Shown: positions 9,812 through 19,275, counted from the first letter of the stretch. The stretch: 64,000 nt of DNA from Alcaligenes aquatilis (GCF_003076515.1 NZ_CP022390.1:2480001-2544000); one strand, 5' to 3'. Translations and numbers: made by a program. Notes: generated by a model from the letters alone, not told the origin.

Positions 9812-10483
9812 GTGAACATCGATTCTATTTCCGCCTCGCCTTCCGCCGTACCCACACCGTGCAGCTTTCGTGTCCTGACTGACGAAGAGCGCAACGCCTC
9901 TTTGCGTCAATCCCTGGAAGAGGCGCAATGGTGTGAAAAACAAGACCTGTGGGTCTACGGCTACGGCTCCCTGATCTGGCGTCCCGATTTTGAATTTGCC
10001 GAGCAGCGCCAAGCCTTGCTGCGCGGCTACCACCGGGCGCTGTGCTTGTGGTCACGAATCAACCGTGGAACGCCCGAGCAGCCCGGTCTGGTCTTTGGGC
10101 TGGATGTCGGTGGTTCTTGCCGTGGCATGGCCTTCCGTATTCCTGCCGAAAGCGTACCCAAAGTATTCGATGCCCTTTGGCTGCGCGAGATGCCCAGCGG
10201 GGCTTATATCCCCCGCTGGTTGCGCTGCCGCACCAGCCAAGGCGACATTCGCGCCCTGGTCTTTACCATGAACCGCAAGACCGATGCTTACGTACCCCGT
10301 ATGCCGGACGAACAGTTGCGACAGGTGGTGTATTCGGCCCAGGGAACCAACGGCCCTTGCATCGAATACGTCATGGAAACCGCCTCGGCGCTGCAACGCT
10401 CTAAAATTCTGGATAAACGCCTGCAATCAGTGGTTCAATTACTACAAAGCCAGACTGCACTGCTTAATCCTCAACAAGCCTAA
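9812..10483 (+). CDS. chaC: Glutathione-specific gamma-glutamylcyclotransferase (ChaC family)
   Basis: ChaC enzymes cleave cytosolic glutathione to 5-oxoproline and Cys-Gly. The 223-residue protein has the family hallmark WVYGYGSLIW (about 48-57) and a downstream block with the expected acidic catalytic residue in the REMPSGAY region. The start is a GTG at 9812. No ATG fits before the conserved domain. It heads a rightward run with pdxH 9 bases behind it. A periplasmic ggt that also attacks glutathione lies 4 kb away. Confidence 0.9.
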   Translation: MNIDSISASPSAVPTPCSFRVLTDEERNASLRQSLEEAQWCEKQDLWVYGYGSLIWRPDFEFAEQRQALLRGYHRALCLWSRINRGTPEQPGLVFGLDVGGSCRGMAFRIPAESVPKVFDALWLREMPSGAYIPRWLRCRTSQGDIRALVFTMNRKTDAYVPRMPDEQLRQVVYSAQGTNGPCIEYVMETASALQRSKILDKRLQSVVQLLQSQTALLNPQQA

Positions 10484-10492
10484 GAGCGCCCC

Positions 10493-11125
10493 ATGTCCCT
10501 TGCCGATTTGCGTAACGAATACGAACGCTTTTCCCTGAGCGAAAACGAACTGTGTGCCGACCCTCGCCAGCAATTCCAACGCTGGCTGGATCAGGCCATT
10601 GAACTGAAGGAAGTCGAACCCACGGCGATGACGCTGGCCACGGTGAACCCAGAAGGTCGCCCATCGGCGCGCGTTGTCCTGCTCAAGGCTTACGATGAAC
10701 AAGGCTTGGTGTTCTTTACGAACTACCTGTCTCGCAAGGGAACGGACCTGGACCACAACCCTTGGGCCAGCCTGTCCTTTTTCTGGTCTTCCATGCAGCG
10801 ACAGGTGCGCTTTGAAGGCCGCATCAGCCGCATCAGCGCGGCCGAATCCGACGAATACTTTCACAGTCGTCCTCTGGGCTCGCGCATTGGTGCCTGGGCC
10901 TCACCACAAAGCCAACCCATCAGCCGCGCAGAGCTGGATGCCCGTGCCAAGCAGTACACTGAAAGCTTAGGTGAACATCCCGCCCGCCCTGAACACTGGG
11001 GTGGCTTCCGACTGACTCCAGACCATGTCGAATTCTGGCAAGGCCGTGCTTCGCGCCTGCACGACAGGCTGGTGTTCGACCGCAAGGACCCATCTGATTG
11101 GCAGGTGAGCCGACTGGCTCCTTAA
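10493..11125 (+). CDS. pdxH: Pyridoxamine 5'-phosphate oxidase
   Basis: PdxH is the FMN enzyme that oxidises pyridoxine or pyridoxamine phosphate to pyridoxal phosphate. The 210-residue length is standard. It shows the FMN split-barrel fold with RPSARVVLLK (about 56-65), YLSRKGTDL and the C-terminal FWQGRASRLHDR signature. It follows chaC closely and precedes another FMN split-barrel protein. Confidence 0.95.
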   Translation: MSLADLRNEYERFSLSENELCADPRQQFQRWLDQAIELKEVEPTAMTLATVNPEGRPSARVVLLKAYDEQGLVFFTNYLSRKGTDLDHNPWASLSFFWSSMQRQVRFEGRISRISAAESDEYFHSRPLGSRIGAWASPQSQPISRAELDARAKQYTESLGEHPARPEHWGGFRLTPDHVEFWQGRASRLHDRLVFDRKDPSDWQVSRLAP

Positions 11126-11164
11126 CACGTTCCCTTGGGGACGCCTGCCCTCAGACTCGATGCA

Positions 11165-11677
11165 ATGACTGTTTTTTCTTCTACTTTCGATAGCGACTTC
11201 TTTCGTTCGGCACTGGGCCGTTTCGCCACAGGCGTGACGGTCGTGACCGGCGCCAATAAAGACCATCCGGATCAGGCCATTGGCCTGACCGTCAGCTCCT
11301 TTAACTCTGTGTCTCTGGACCCGCCTCTGGTGCTGTGGTCGCTGGCCAAACGCTCCCAGTCCCTGCCGCATTTTGTGGATGGTAAGGGCTATGTGATTCA
11401 CGTTTTAGGAGCCAGTCAGCTATCGCTGGCCAAACGCTTTGCCTGGGGCAGCCAGGCCGAGCGCTTTCACGATCACCCCACTAAACGCTCCCCGCACGGC
11501 TTACTCATGCTGGACGACGAGCGTTGCAGCGCCTGGTTTGAGTGCAAGCCTTATGCCGTTCATGAGGCCGGCGACCACCTGATCTTTATCGGTGAAGTCA
11601 CCCATTGCGAACGCAGCGCTCACCAGCCCCTGATCTACCACGCGGGCGACTTTGACCTGACCCCTTCCCTGGCGTGA
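11165..11677 (+). CDS. Flavin reductase family protein (HpaC-like)
   Basis: A 170-residue FMN-binding split-barrel protein of the flavin reductase-like family, whose members use NAD(P)H to supply reduced flavin to a partner monooxygenase. Typical features are FRSALGRFATGVTVVT near the N-terminus, the SSFNSVSLDPPLV flavin block, and GDHLIFIGEV near the C-terminus. The frame can be read from a TTG at 11135, but the ATG at 11165 gives the usual N-terminus. No monooxygenase lies next to it, so its partner and substrate are unknown. Confidence 0.85.
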   Translation: MTVFSSTFDSDFFRSALGRFATGVTVVTGANKDHPDQAIGLTVSSFNSVSLDPPLVLWSLAKRSQSLPHFVDGKGYVIHVLGASQLSLAKRFAWGSQAERFHDHPTKRSPHGLLMLDDERCSAWFECKPYAVHEAGDHLIFIGEVTHCERSAHQPLIYHAGDFDLTPSLA

Positions 11678-11764
11678 CAGGGTGTTGCAAGGCCCCCCTG
11701 ACGAGGGCTGCATGGCAGGAGTACACTACGCCTTTTGCTCTTACACGCCAATAAGGTCCTGATC

Positions 11765-12880
11765 ATGGCAAACGACGTTGATTGCATAGTGCTGGGAGCA
11801 GGGGTAGTAGGGTTAGCCTGTGCCCGACAAATGGCCCAACAAGGCATGGAAGTTCTGCTGATCGAGCAAACCGCCAGCATTGGCAATGGCGTCAGCTCGC
11901 GCAACTCAGAGGTCATACACGCGGGCATTTACTACACTCCCGGCAGCCTGAAGGCCCGCTTGTGTGTAGAAGGCAAAGCCCAACTGTACGACTACTGCCA
12001 GAAACACCATATAGACCACGCCCGTTGCGGCAAACTCATTGTGGCGACCACGCCCGAACAACAAGCCGATCTGCTGAAGCTGCAGGCGCAAGCGCGTACC
12101 TGTGGAGTGGACGATTTGCAGTGGCTGGATGCGGCCCAAGCCCAGGCTCTGGAGCCGGCCTTGAATTGCAGCGCTGCCCTGCTTTCCCCTTCTACCGGCA
12201 TTGTGGACACCCATGCCTTGATGCTGGCTTTGCAAGGCGATGCAGAGAATAACGGTGCTCAGTTGGTTTTCAATACGCCCTTTGTCAGTGCTCGTGTCCT
12301 GCCCGGACAAGGCTTTGAAGTACACGTCGGTGGCGCAGAGCCGTTCAGCCTGACAAGCACCTGCCTGATCAATGCGGCCGGTCTGGGCGCTGTCGCCGCT
12401 GCACGCCAGATCGAAGGGCTGGATGCCAGCCATATCCCGAACGCCTATCTGTGCAAAGGCAGCTATTTCTCGTTGGCGGGTCGCTCCCCCTTCAAGCACC
12501 TGATTTACCCCATGCCCAATAAAGCCGGACTGGGTGTGCATCTGACGCTGGATCTGGCCGGTCAGGCCCGCTTTGGCCCGGACACCGAATGGGTGCAGGA
12601 TGAGAACTACGATATGGACCCGCAACGAGGCCACTCTTTTTACGCCGCCGTGCGCGAGTACTGGCCCGCTTTACCCGATAACAGCCTAAACCCCGCCTAT
12701 AGCGGCATCCGGCCTAAAATTGTGCCCGCCGGCCATGCGGCTGCCGACTTTGTCTTTTCCGGGCCTGCCACCCACGGCATCCCCGGACTGCTGAATCTGT
12801 TCGGCATCGAATCCCCTGGCCTGACCGCGTGTTTAGCGATTGCACGTCACGGCCAGGAAACCCTGGCCCAGGCAGCTTAA
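11765..12880 (+). CDS. FAD-dependent oxidoreductase, L-2-hydroxyglutarate oxidase type
   Basis: A 371-residue DAO-family flavoprotein. The N-terminal dinucleotide-binding [11 protein letters not shown] is followed by the [14 protein letters not shown] block characteristic of the LhgO/L-2-hydroxyglutarate dehydrogenase group. The C-terminal SGIRPK and GIESPGLT stretches also fit that group. Such enzymes oxidise 2-hydroxy acids and pass electrons to oxygen or quinone. The start at 11765 has AAGGTCC upstream. Exact substrate is inference. Confidence 0.83.
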   Translation: MANDVDCIVLGAGVVGLACARQMAQQGMEVLLIEQTASIGNGVSSRNSEVIHAGIYYTPGSLKARLCVEGKAQLYDYCQKHHIDHARCGKLIVATTPEQQADLLKLQAQARTCGVDDLQWLDAAQAQALEPALNCSAALLSPSTGIVDTHALMLALQGDAENNGAQLVFNTPFVSARVLPGQGFEVHVGGAEPFSLTSTCLINAAGLGAVAAARQIEGLDASHIPNAYLCKGSYFSLAGRSPFKHLIYPMPNKAGLGVHLTLDLAGQARFGPDTEWVQDENYDMDPQRGHSFYAAVREYWPALPDNSLNPAYSGIRPKIVPAGHAAADFVFSGPATHGIPGLLNLFGIESPGLTACLAIARHGQETLAQAA

Positions 12881-12911
12881 AAACTTTTCTGAAATCTTTA
12901 CAATACTGTTG

Positions 12912-13760
12912 ATGAACGATTACATCTTGACCCTATCCTGCCCGGATCGTACCGGCATTGTCCACAACGTTTCGGGCTGGCTGCTTGAGCAGAACGGCAA
13001 CATTGTTGAGGCACAGCAGTTTGGCGACGCCGCCACCAACCGCTTTTTCCTGCGCATCCAGTTTTCCCTGCCTGAAAAGCAGGATGTGAACGCATTGCAA
13101 ACCAGCTTCGCGCCCATTGCCGAAAAATTCAGCATGGATGCCAATATTTATGACGCCCAGCGCAAAGCCCGCCTGCTGATTCTGGTCAGCCGCCAGGGCC
13201 ACTGCCTGAACGATCTGCTGTTTCGCGCCCATAGCGGCCAATTGCCGGTTGAAATTGCGGCCGTGGCTTCCAACCACACCGACCACGCTGGCCTGGCTTC
13301 CTCCTACGGCATTCCTTTCCATCACCTGCCTGTGACACCGGAAACCCGTCCCCAGCAAGAGCAACAGATCATCGACCTGGCTCGTGACCTGAAGATTGAT
13401 CTGGTTGTGCTGGCCCGCTACATGCAGATTCTGTCCACCAATCTGTGTCAGTCCCTGTCTGGCCGCGCCATCAATATCCACCACAGCTTCCTGCCCAGCT
13501 TCAAGGGCGCGCGTCCCTACCACCAGGCCCATGCTCGCGGTGTGAAGATTATTGGCGCTACTGCTCACTACGTGACGGCGGATCTGGACGAAGGCCCGAT
13601 CATCGAACAGGACGTGGAACACGTCACCCATGCTGTCAGCCCAGCTGAGCTGACCCAGATCGGTAGCGATGTGGAGTCTCTGGTTCTGGCCCGTGCCGTG
13701 CGCGCCCACGTTGAGCACCGTATCTTGCTGAACGATCAGCGCACCGTGGTATTTCGCTAA
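12912..13760 (+). CDS. purU: Formyltetrahydrofolate deformylase
   Basis: PurU hydrolyses 10-formyl-THF to formate and THF, balancing one-carbon pools and feeding PurT. The 282-residue protein has an N-terminal ACT domain (about 1-80, LSCPDRTGIV) and a C-terminal formyltransferase-like domain with the catalytic Asn/His in INIHHSFLPSF and Asp in TADLDEGPI. The ATG at 12912 fits the family N-terminus; the frame is open further upstream into the preceding gene. A strong hairpin terminator follows. Confidence 0.95.
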   Translation: MNDYILTLSCPDRTGIVHNVSGWLLEQNGNIVEAQQFGDAATNRFFLRIQFSLPEKQDVNALQTSFAPIAEKFSMDANIYDAQRKARLLILVSRQGHCLNDLLFRAHSGQLPVEIAAVASNHTDHAGLASSYGIPFHHLPVTPETRPQQEQQIIDLARDLKIDLVVLARYMQILSTNLCQSLSGRAINIHHSFLPSFKGARPYHQAHARGVKIIGATAHYVTADLDEGPIIEQDVEHVTHAVSPAELTQIGSDVESLVLARAVRAHVEHRILLNDQRTVVFR

Positions 13761-13794
13761 GCGACACGATCAGGTCTGTCTCAAGACTTAAAAA

Positions 13795-13843
13795 AAAGCC
13801 CTCAATGCTGTGGATATAGATCCACGCATTGAGGGCTTTTTAC
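13795..13843. terminator. Strong terminator between purU and ggt
   Basis: A long near-perfect hairpin (AAAGCCCTCAATGC paired with GCATTGAGGGCTTT, with an inner GTGGAT/ATCCAC extension) has T-runs on both strands. It serves both convergent transcripts. Confidence 0.9.
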
Positions 13844-13844
13844 T

Positions 13845-14080
13845 GGTCACCCATTTTTTCAAAAGCCAGACGACTTGAGCCTGCTAGCTACTTGGCAATT
13901 AGTTCTACCAGCCTCTGGCAACGATCGACTGCTGTCTCTGCCAATCTCTGACGAGTATCTGCTTCACATCGCCAACAGCCTCTCCCGAATACTGACTGCT
14001 TCCCCAAGTCCGCCATGCGCTTGCAACATGTCTCGTAGGCAAGACCATGTTTACCTGGGGTACACGGCTACAAGCTCTGC
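13845..14080. other. Gene-free stretch between purU terminator and ggt
   Basis: About 236 bases with no convincing gene on either strand. The frames that cross it are short and have no ribosome site or recognisable motif, and no tRNA-like fold was seen. It may be leader-free spacer or a decayed gene. Confidence 0.5.
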
Positions 14081-15826
14081 TTACTGCCCTAGCGCCAAGC
14101 CTTCCCGCCGAGGATCTACCCCCGCCTCCAGTCCTTTCTGGGTCCAGCGAATCACATGCGTACCGCTGGGAAAAGGCTGCTCTCGTACTTCATGACCCAT
14201 CGCTCTCAAAGCTTGGGCCTGCGTGGTCACCGCCGTTCCCGCTTCCAGCTCGGTCGCCCAGTTGCGGCTGCCGTAATGCGGCAGGCTGACTGCCCGTTGA
14301 GCGTCCAGATCCCACATCAACATGCCGGTCAGGGCCTGAGCCACGTAAGGAATGATGGCACTGCCACCCGGTGAACCCAGGGCAATGACTGGACGCCCTT
14401 GTTGCAACACCATCATCGGGGCCATGGAACTGCGTGGACGCTTACCTGGCTCCACCCGATTCACAGACAGGCGTCCCATCTCGTCCTTGGGACTCAAGGC
14501 AAAGTCCGTTAACTGATTGTTCAACAAAAAACCACGCACCATGATTTTGCTGCCAAAAGCAGACTCTATTGACGTGGTCATGGATACCACCTGCCCCTGA
14601 GCATCCGCTACGGATAAATGCGTGGTGGACGGCAGCTCGGGCGTGTTGTCACTGGCGGCTTGTGAGTCAGCCAACGGCTTGCCCGGTTGAGCATGCCCCA
14701 TGGAACGGTCTGGCTGGATCAAGGCAGCGCGTGATTTCAGATACGCTGGAGCCAGCAAAGCCTGCTGGGGCACAGACACAAATGCCGGATCCGCCACCCA
14801 GGCATCCCGATCCGCAAAAGCCAAACGCCCTGCTTCAGAAAAATAATGAATCGCTTCCACAGATTGCGGTTCTGCGTCAGCAATGGGGGTGTGCTGCAAG
14901 ATGCCCAGCATCTGCATCACACTGATAGCCCCCGAGCTGGGTGGTGCCATGCCACAGAGCGCCAACTGCTGCCAGTCCATACAGAGGGGTTCACGTCGCA
15001 GCGCACGGTACTGCTTCAAGTCGGACTCTGCCAAGTCACCCGCAATCGGGTCGGCGGCAACGGCAGCCACCATATCCTGGGCAAGCTCACCTTGATAGAA
15101 AGCCTGTGCGCCCTGTCTGGCCAAAAGGCGCAGCACCTGGGCGTATTCCTTGTTCTGTAAACGATGGCCGACGGGCCAAGGCCTGCCCTGTTCGTCCAGA
15201 AAATAGGCGCGTGTAGCGGCCTTGTCTGCCAGCTCAGGATTATCGGCAATCAAGGTATTCAAACGGGGGCTGACCTCAAAGCCGACCTCGGCCAGCTCAA
15301 TCGCCGGATCAAACAAATTCGCCCACGGCAGCACGCCACCATCTTTATGCATCAACTCCAGGGCACGCAGCAAACCCGGTACGCCTACCGAACGACCACT
15401 ATTGACCGCCTGTTTGAAGGACATGGTTTGGCCGTCCAGCTCGAAGCGATCCAGACTGCTGGCTGCAGGCACGGTTTCCCGTCCGTCATAGCTCATCAAG
15501 CCGGTCTTGGGCTGAAACATCAGTAAAAAGCCGCCGCCGCCAATACCGGAGGACTGTGGCTCGACCAGCCCCAGCACCAACTGGGCCGCAATGGCCGCAT
15601 CCACCGCACTGCCGCCCTGGTCCAGAATGCGCAAACCGGCCTGAGTGGCCAACGGATTGGCCGTCACCACCATACTTTTTTGTGTGACGAGCTTGTCACG
15701 TTGCACGGCCCTGCTGGCGGTCTCCGGATTCAAATGCTGGCTGGCCGCTTCCCGAGCATGCGCAGGCAGCACCAAGGCTAGGGTCAAAGCCGCCGACAGC
15801 AACGCCGGTTTCCAGTGCAATCTCAT
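14081..15826 (-). CDS. ggt: Gamma-glutamyltransferase (periplasmic)
   Basis: Ggt is a self-processing N-terminal nucleophile hydrolase that transfers or hydrolyses the gamma-glutamyl group of glutathione in the periplasm. The 581-residue precursor starts with a signal peptide cleaved after about residue 24 (PAHA). The autoprocessing site is TTHLSV at about 401-406, with Thr401 the expected new N-terminus of the small subunit. GSPGGSAI near 494 forms the glutamate-binding loop. Its ATG overlaps the stop of the upstream LysR gene as ATGA, which means the two are translated from one message. Confidence 0.93.
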   Translation of the reverse strand: MRLHWKPALLSAALTLALVLPAHAREAASQHLNPETASRAVQRDKLVTQKSMVVTANPLATQAGLRILDQGGSAVDAAIAAQLVLGLVEPQSSGIGGGGFLLMFQPKTGLMSYDGRETVPAASSLDRFELDGQTMSFKQAVNSGRSVGVPGLLRALELMHKDGGVLPWANLFDPAIELAEVGFEVSPRLNTLIADNPELADKAATRAYFLDEQGRPWPVGHRLQNKEYAQVLRLLARQGAQAFYQGELAQDMVAAVAADPIAGDLAESDLKQYRALRREPLCMDWQQLALCGMAPPSSGAISVMQMLGILQHTPIADAEPQSVEAIHYFSEAGRLAFADRDAWVADPAFVSVPQQALLAPAYLKSRAALIQPDRSMGHAQPGKPLADSQAASDNTPELPSTTHLSVADAQGQVVSMTTSIESAFGSKIMVRGFLLNNQLTDFALSPKDEMGRLSVNRVEPGKRPRSSMAPMMVLQQGRPVIALGSPGGSAIIPYVAQALTGMLMWDLDAQRAVSLPHYGSRNWATELEAGTAVTTQAQALRAMGHEVREQPFPSGTHVIRWTQKGLEAGVDPRREGLALGQ

Positions 15827-16704
15827 GTATTCTCCTTTTCGTGCTCAAGCAGCCATTGTTCCAGCAAACGCACCGCCTCGCTGGGTTCATTGGCCGTGGG
15901 GTAACTAAAAAAGTAAGCCTCGCTCACTGGCATGGCATGGTCCAGCGGCATAATCAGCTCGCCCTGCTCCAGCGCCTGCTGCACCAAAAAGCGCGGCATC
16001 AAAGCCACTCCCATATCGGCATGCAAGGCCGCCATCACCAGGCTGAACAGCTCATAACGCGGGCCGGAGCTGAGGCGCAGATCCGGCTCCAGCCCGGCAG
16101 ACCGATACCAGTCCGACCAGCTATCGGGGCGTGTAGACATATGCAAGTGAATCAGCTTTTGCCAGTGGCCACTGGCAGCCAGCGTGGGCGAGCACACCGG
16201 CACCAGCTCGCCTTCGTCAAACAGCTTGATACCCTCGGTTTGGGGCCATAACTGCCGTCCATGATAAATGGCGGCATCAAAGGGATGGTCGCCAAACTGA
16301 AACGGAGTGGTACGCACAGACAGACTGACCGTAATGTCAGGATATTGCCGGGAGAAACGGGCCAGACGCGGCATCAACCACACCGTGGACAAGGTAGGCA
16401 GCACCGCCAGATGAATGCTGCGGCCCACGCCAGCACGCGCAATCAGGCTGAAGGTGTCTTTGCCGATTTGCTCCAGATGGTGACGGATACGGGCGGCATA
16501 ATCGCGCCCCGCCGGGGTCAGCACCAGACGCCGCCGCACCCGTGTCAGCAAAGTCACACCCAGACGCTGCTCCAAGCCGCTTACCTGCCGGTACACCGCA
16601 CTATGCGTCAAGGACAATTCCTCGGCCGCACGGGAAAAGGTCCCCAGGCGGGCCGTCGCCTCAAAGGCCTGTAATGCGCCCAGACTGGGCACGCCTTGTC
16701 TCAT
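15823..16704 (-). CDS. LysR-type transcriptional regulator (GcvA-like)
   Basis: A 293-residue regulator with an N-terminal winged helix-turn-helix (FEATARLGTFSRAAEELSLT, about 13-32) and a C-terminal periplasmic-binding-like effector domain of the GcvA subgroup. The ATG at 16704 has AGGAG at a good distance. The frame extends up to 16743 without a better start. It is coupled to ggt downstream and divergent from gcdH. LysR genes divergent from gcdH are often glutarate-responsive (GcdR), so control of gcdH is likely. Control of ggt through the shared message is possible. Confidence 0.88.
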   Translation of the reverse strand: MRQGVPSLGALQAFEATARLGTFSRAAEELSLTHSAVYRQVSGLEQRLGVTLLTRVRRRLVLTPAGRDYAARIRHHLEQIGKDTFSLIARAGVGRSIHLAVLPTLSTVWLMPRLARFSRQYPDITVSLSVRTTPFQFGDHPFDAAIYHGRQLWPQTEGIKLFDEGELVPVCSPTLAASGHWQKLIHLHMSTRPDSWSDWYRSAGLEPDLRLSSGPRYELFSLVMAALHADMGVALMPRFLVQQALEQGELIMPLDHAMPVSEAYFFSYPTANEPSEAVRLLEQWLLEHEKENT

Positions 16705-16803
16705 TAGACACTCTCCTGATTGTGAAACCTCTTCCCTGCCCACCCGTCGCTAGGCGGGATCGTTACGCCAGCACACGACATTGTGCAATTTTATCAATTG
16801 ATT

Positions 16804-16820
16804 TGTGCGCTTTATGCACA
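16804..16820. promoter_or_regulatory. Candidate LysR operator between the LysR gene and gcdH
   Basis: A dyad TGTGC-N7-GCACA sits in the middle of the 301-base divergent spacer, beside a second TTGTGCAA palindrome around 16783-16790. Length and position suit a LysR-type site. The rest of the 16705-17005 spacer holds no gene. Confidence 0.4.
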
Positions 16821-17005
16821 TTATGCTGAGACCTTACATGGATATCGCTTGTGCGCAGCCGCCTGACCATGCGCCACCTCTAACGCTATTGCCCACCGTT
16901 GCCAGTGCCAGCGATACTCACATGGCTCTTTTCTATTTCCCAGACCGATGGCGCCCATGTTGGCCCCACTTAACTGACCGTCTTTGATCTTCCCGGAGTA
17001 CCTCT

Positions 17006-18199
17006 ATGTCTGCCAATCCCTCTTTTCATTGGGACGACCCTCTGCTACTGAATCAGCAGTTGAGCGATGAAGAACGTATGGTGCGCGATGCCGCCCATGC
17101 CTATGCGCAGGAAAAGCTGTTGCCGCGCGTGCTGCAAGCCTTTCGTCACGAGCAGACCGACCCCGCCATCTTTGCCGAAATGGGCGCGCTGGGCCTGTTG
17201 GGAGCCACCATTCCTGAAGCCTACGGGGGTGCCGGTCTGAACTACGTCAGCTACGGTTTGATCGCCCGCGAAGTGGAGCGTGTGGATTCGGGCTACCGCT
17301 CCATGATGAGCGTACAGTCCTCTTTGGTGATGGTGCCGATTTTTGAATTTGGCAGCGAAGAGCAGAAACAGAAGTACCTGCCCAAGCTGGCCAGCGGGCA
17401 ATGGATTGGTTGCTTTGGCCTGACTGAACCCAATCACGGTTCGGACCCCGGCGCCATGGAAAGCCGCGCTGTCAAAGTAGACGGCGGCTATCGCCTGAGC
17501 GGCAATAAAACCTGGATTACCAACTCCCCCATTGCCGATGTGCTGGTGGTTTGGGCCAAAGTCGTGGGTGGTGAAGACGACGGCAAGATCCGTGGCTTCA
17601 TTCTGGAAAAAGGCATGAAAGGCCTGTCCACCCCGGCCATTCACGGCAAAGTAGGCTTGCGCGCTTCCCTGACCGGCGAGATTGTCATGGCCGATGTGGA
17701 CATTGCAGACAGCCAAATGCTGCCGCATGTCTCGGGTTTGCGTGGTCCCTTCACCTGCCTGAACTCGGCCCGCTTCGGGATTGCCTGGGGTGCCTTGGGT
17801 GCGGCTGAATCCTGCTGGCATACCGCCCGCCAGTACACCCTGGACCGCAAACAGTTTGGTCGCCCCTTGGCCGCCAATCAGCTGATTCAGAAAAAACTGG
17901 CCGATATGCAAACCGAGATTACGTTGGCGTTGCAAGGCTGCCTGCGTCTGGGGCGCATGAAAGACGAAGGCACGGCGGCGGTGGAAATTACGTCCATCAT
18001 GAAACGCAACTCCTGCGGCAAGGCACTGGATATTGCCCGTCTGGCACGCGACATGCTGGGCGGCAACGGCATCTCTGACGAGTTCGGCATTGCCCGCCAT
18101 CTAGTCAATCTGGAAGTGGTGAATACCTACGAAGGCACCCACGACGTACACGCCCTGATTCTGGGACGTGCGCAAACCGGGATTCAGGCCTTTTTCTAA
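17006..18199 (+). CDS. gcdH: Glutaryl-CoA dehydrogenase
   Basis: GcdH is a FAD acyl-CoA dehydrogenase that oxidises and decarboxylates glutaryl-CoA to crotonyl-CoA in lysine, tryptophan and benzoate breakdown. The 397-residue protein carries the subgroup signature [12 protein letters not shown] (about 94-105), the [14 protein letters not shown] flavin block and the catalytic base Glu in NTYEGTHD near the C-terminus. CCGGAGTA precedes the ATG at 17006. It is divergent from a LysR gene and ends at a strong terminator. Confidence 0.94.
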   Translation: MSANPSFHWDDPLLLNQQLSDEERMVRDAAHAYAQEKLLPRVLQAFRHEQTDPAIFAEMGALGLLGATIPEAYGGAGLNYVSYGLIAREVERVDSGYRSMMSVQSSLVMVPIFEFGSEEQKQKYLPKLASGQWIGCFGLTEPNHGSDPGAMESRAVKVDGGYRLSGNKTWITNSPIADVLVVWAKVVGGEDDGKIRGFILEKGMKGLSTPAIHGKVGLRASLTGEIVMADVDIADSQMLPHVSGLRGPFTCLNSARFGIAWGALGAAESCWHTARQYTLDRKQFGRPLAANQLIQKKLADMQTEITLALQGCLRLGRMKDEGTAAVEITSIMKRNSCGKALDIARLARDMLGGNGISDEFGIARHLVNLEVVNTYEGTHDVHALILGRAQTGIQAFF

Positions 18200-18211
18200 G
18201 CGAAGCTCAAT

Positions 18212-18243
18212 AAGGGCAAAGCAAAAAGCTTTGCCCTCTTTCA
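18212..18243 (+). terminator. Terminator of gcdH
   Basis: Hairpin AGGGCAAAGC / GCTTTGCCCT with a short A-rich loop, followed by CTTTC. It lies 13 bases after the gcdH stop. Confidence 0.88.
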
Positions 18244-18368
18244 TTCAGAATCTAATCAAACTTGCCGATTACATGCGGTGGGAGTGCATCGCCAGCTTGC
18301 ATCCTTTTTACACCAAGCAAGCTCAAGGTAAAAAGTGTCCTCCAGGTAAGCAGTCTGCGAACCGTGTC

Positions 18369-18477
18369 GCGTGGCGACTATTCTCTTACCACCGAGCCGT
18401 TCCCAAGATACCCCCTTCAGAGCGAGTAAGCCCAAAGCGTAGCGCGGAAGTTTTCTCGTGTCGCCAAGCCGTTCCAA
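18369..18477. repeat. Pair of imperfect ~40-bp direct repeats in a gene-free stretch
   Basis: Within the 18244-18535 gap, two segments (18369-18406 and 18437-18477) align with each other: both carry a gCGxGxxGxxxxxTTxTCTxxTxxCxC-type core followed by (A/G)AGCCGTTCC. About 30 bases separate them. No gene is convincing here; the one 85-codon frame on the minus strand reads through the repeats and shows no motif. The unit may be a dispersed intergenic element. Confidence 0.45.
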
Positions 18478-18535
18478 AAATAAAAACCGGCCCCTCGAAG
18501 AGCAACAGGCCAAATAGATAAGTAGGTAGTCTTTC

Positions 18536-18982
18536 TTAGTCTTGTAGAACCTTCAACTCAAACATACTGGTGGCTTCCAGCTCCAGCACCCGTTCATCAC
18601 GCTGGTTAAACACATCCCAATTCCAACGGATGATGCCTAAATCTGACCGGCTGCTGGACACACGCTTCGATATAACGGTGGCCTCCAGACGGATAGAGTC
18701 ACCTGCCCGTACGGGCAGCACCCAGCGCAAACGTTCCAAACCTGGCGAGCCAAAGGACTCGGAGTCGTGCAAAGCAGAATCCACAGCCATGCGCATGGCT
18801 TTGCCACAAGTGAGCCAGCCGCTGGCAATCAAGCCGCCCCAATGGCCTTCTTCGGCTTGCTTATCGTCAATATGAAAGGACTGCGGATCGTATTTCTGGG
18901 CGAAATCGAGCATCTCTTCGCGAGTCACAGGTACAAGTGGGTGCTTGATGACCATACCCACTTCAAATTCAGCAAATTTCAT
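18536..18982 (-). CDS. MaoC-like hotdog dehydratase
   Basis: A 148-residue single hotdog-fold protein. MaoC proteins hydrate or dehydrate acyl thioesters such as enoyl-CoA. The hydratase block appears as REEMLDFAQKYDPQSFHID (about 21-39) with the Asp/His pair, followed by GLIASGWLT. The start at 18982 (MKFAEFEVG) is chosen because upstream codons translate a G/C-rich intergenic repeat. It is convergent with gcdH across a gene-free gap. A role in acyl-CoA metabolism is plausible, but the substrate is unknown. Confidence 0.85.
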   Translation of the reverse strand: MKFAEFEVGMVIKHPLVPVTREEMLDFAQKYDPQSFHIDDKQAEEGHWGGLIASGWLTCGKAMRMAVDSALHDSESFGSPGLERLRWVLPVRAGDSIRLEATVISKRVSSSRSDLGIIRWNWDVFNQRDERVLELEATSMFELKVLQD

Positions 18983-18994
18983 GTTGTGGTGCAA

Positions 18995-19085
18995 TGAAAA
19001 AGAGCCCCCACGCTGCACCTTCGGCTTGCTGCCCCCCCAAGGGGGAGCTTTTGCCTTGGGGCGGCCCGGCGGCAAAAAAGACCGA
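18995..19085. repeat. G/C-rich intergenic repeat element of the type common in Burkholderiales
   Basis: The stretch contains CCCCCCCAAGGGGG, then CTTTTGCCTTGGGGCGGCCC, then GGCGGCAAAAAAG, so the G/C blocks can fold back on each other. Very similar sequence is dispersed between genes in Bordetella and relatives, recalled from general knowledge. Its translation on the minus strand accounts for the low-complexity N-terminal extension of the MaoC frame. Confidence 0.55.
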
Positions 19086-19275
19086 GAGCGCCACTCTACC
19101 ATCTCTGTCAAAATTTGCAGCACCTGCCCCTAAAGCGCCACAAACCGCAGCAAACTGTCCACATCGGGTATCGGGAAAAGCAAGCCTGTGCGTCCTATAC
19201 CAATCTATGGCATAAAGAGAGTTTCCTAATTACTTGAACGCCCAATTTGTTTGGGGTTTATGCACATCAACCGCT

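Noticed and set aside
13875..14195. 106-codon plus-strand frame after purU
   Set aside because: Crosses into the antisense of ggt, odd composition, no ribosome site.
17045..18100. 351-codon minus-strand frame over gcdH
   Set aside because: Antisense shadow of a clear acyl-CoA dehydrogenase.
18256..18513. 85-codon minus-strand frame in the gcdH-maoC gap
   Set aside because: It reads through the imperfect repeat pair, has no motif and no ribosome site. Treated as repeat sequence.
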